Assembly (NCBI GenBank): GCA_027079365.1 | Contig: JALWVW010000325.1 | Coordinates: 1 to 40,621 of the forward strand | Direction: 5' to 3' | DNA length: 40,621 bases | DNA from: Campylobacteraceae bacterium | GTDB taxonomy: Bacteria > Campylobacterota > Campylobacteria > Campylobacterales > Sulfurovaceae | Shown here: positions 40,207 to 40,621 of the stretch, in pieces | How the letters are laid out: the number at the start of each line of letters is the position of its first letter | Numbering within the stretch: position 1 is the stretch's first letter | Translations under genes and position numbers: made by a program | The notes under the pieces: generated by a model | The model's database searches: none | What the model was told of the DNA's origin: nothing | The model's input: only the letters and a program-made list of their open reading frames with translations

Positions 40207-40596
40207 ATGATTAATTTTGAAGAGTCAATGAAAAAACTACGATCAGTGAGTGGCTACCTGGGGTCTGCCGTATTGAATTTTGCAGGAGAAACCCTCTATA
40301 TGGATGAGGAGAATACCGGAGTTGATATCGCTTATTCGGCCAGTATCTTCAATGATGCATTCAGGGCCATTTCGGAGGCTTCACTTGATGTGGGGTTTGC
40401 CGATGCAGCCTTTGTGGAGACCAAGACACACGATGGGCATGTATTTCTTATCAACTCTGCAGGAGATCAAGAGGGCGATAATTTTTCCAAACTCAATGTA
40501 TTTGCTATTTTTAGAGATGATGGCAATATCGCTTTGGCAAAAATGATTATAGAGCGTACTTCCCATCGTATGTCAGAGGAGATAGGCAGTCTCTAG
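40207..40596 (+). CDS. Roadblock/LC7-like protein (129 aa)
   Basis: The 129-residue protein has the size and strand-helix alternation of roadblock/LC7 domains: an N-terminal helix, GYLGSAVLNFAGETLYM (first strands), a long helix (ASIFNDAFRAISEASLDVGF), AAFVETKTHDGHVFLINS and KLNVFAIFRDDGNIALAKMIIERTSHRMSEEI (last strands and helix). Such proteins dimerise and often regulate small GTPases, as MglB does with MglA; no GTPase gene is in view. GGAG lies six bases before the ATG. It is co-transcribed with the PAS gene. The fold call is by pattern and moderately sure. Confidence 0.72.
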   Translation: MINFEESMKKLRSVSGYLGSAVLNFAGETLYMDEENTGVDIAYSASIFNDAFRAISEASLDVGFADAAFVETKTHDGHVFLINSAGDQEGDNFSKLNVFAIFRDDGNIALAKMIIERTSHRMSEEIGSL

Positions 40597-40621
40597 GGGG
40601 AAGCGGATCCCGGGGACACCT

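Noticed and set aside
40597..40621. GGATCCCGGG near the right edge, and a fosmid-like window length, as signs of vector sequence
   Set aside because: The bases do not continue into any vector polylinker I recognise, and a 10-base match can occur by chance.

Overview
The window reads as chromosomal DNA of a Campylobacterota (epsilonproteobacterial) chemolithotroph, most like Sulfurovum or Sulfurimonas. This is inferred from the gene set: a ppiD-ftsA-ftsZ order, an rsmH-ftsL pair, a Campylobacter-type dynamin pair, several c-type cytochromes, many TATAAT-type -10 boxes without clear -35 boxes, and frequent TTG/GTG starts. Genes are packed tightly. No tRNA, rRNA, insertion sequence, prophage or CRISPR array was seen, and no gene-free stretch exceeds 300 bases (the longest are 20719-20989 and 9317-9546).

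Layout. Bases 1-7000 hold a cut-off AEC-family carrier (-), a small ribbon-helix-helix-like protein (+), an OmpA-family envelope protein with a small membrane protein (+), and a minus-strand rsmH-ftsL-RND unit with overlapping genes. Bases 7000-9316 hold a degenerate class II aldolase/adducin-fold protein and a Sel1-repeat protein. Bases 9547-14661 hold a PpiD-like chaperone, ftsA, ftsZ and a Ppx/GppA phosphatase, converging on mutY.

Bases 14643-24997 are one long minus-strand block: a six-TM histidine kinase with its response regulator, two FISUMP-domain lipoproteins, a lipoprotein with calcium-binding thrombospondin type 3 repeats, and another response regulator with a second six-TM kinase. 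A conserved operator-like array (GTGTCA half-sites, 10 bp apart) lies upstream of this second regulator and of both lipoprotein transcription units. This suggests a surface-lipoprotein regulon controlled by the adjacent two-component system.

Bases 25160-30528 carry a dynamin-like GTPase pair followed without a gap by an SbmA/BacA-like membrane protein. Bases 30614-33360 form an operon of a small cytochrome c, a haem-binding protein and an OmpR-type two-component system. Its promoter holds 11-bp TTTCATTTTCA direct repeats just upstream of the -10 box. The same repeats, at the same distance from a -10 box, precede a nine-haem lipoprotein cytochrome at 33441, which makes it the likely second target of that system.

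The right end holds a phosphagen (arginine) kinase, an exported Hsp20-like protein, a DUF190 protein behind a GAF-hybrid kinase, and a PAS/roadblock pair. Start codons were re-chosen for many genes from ribosome binding sites and family boundaries; these choices are explained entry by entry.
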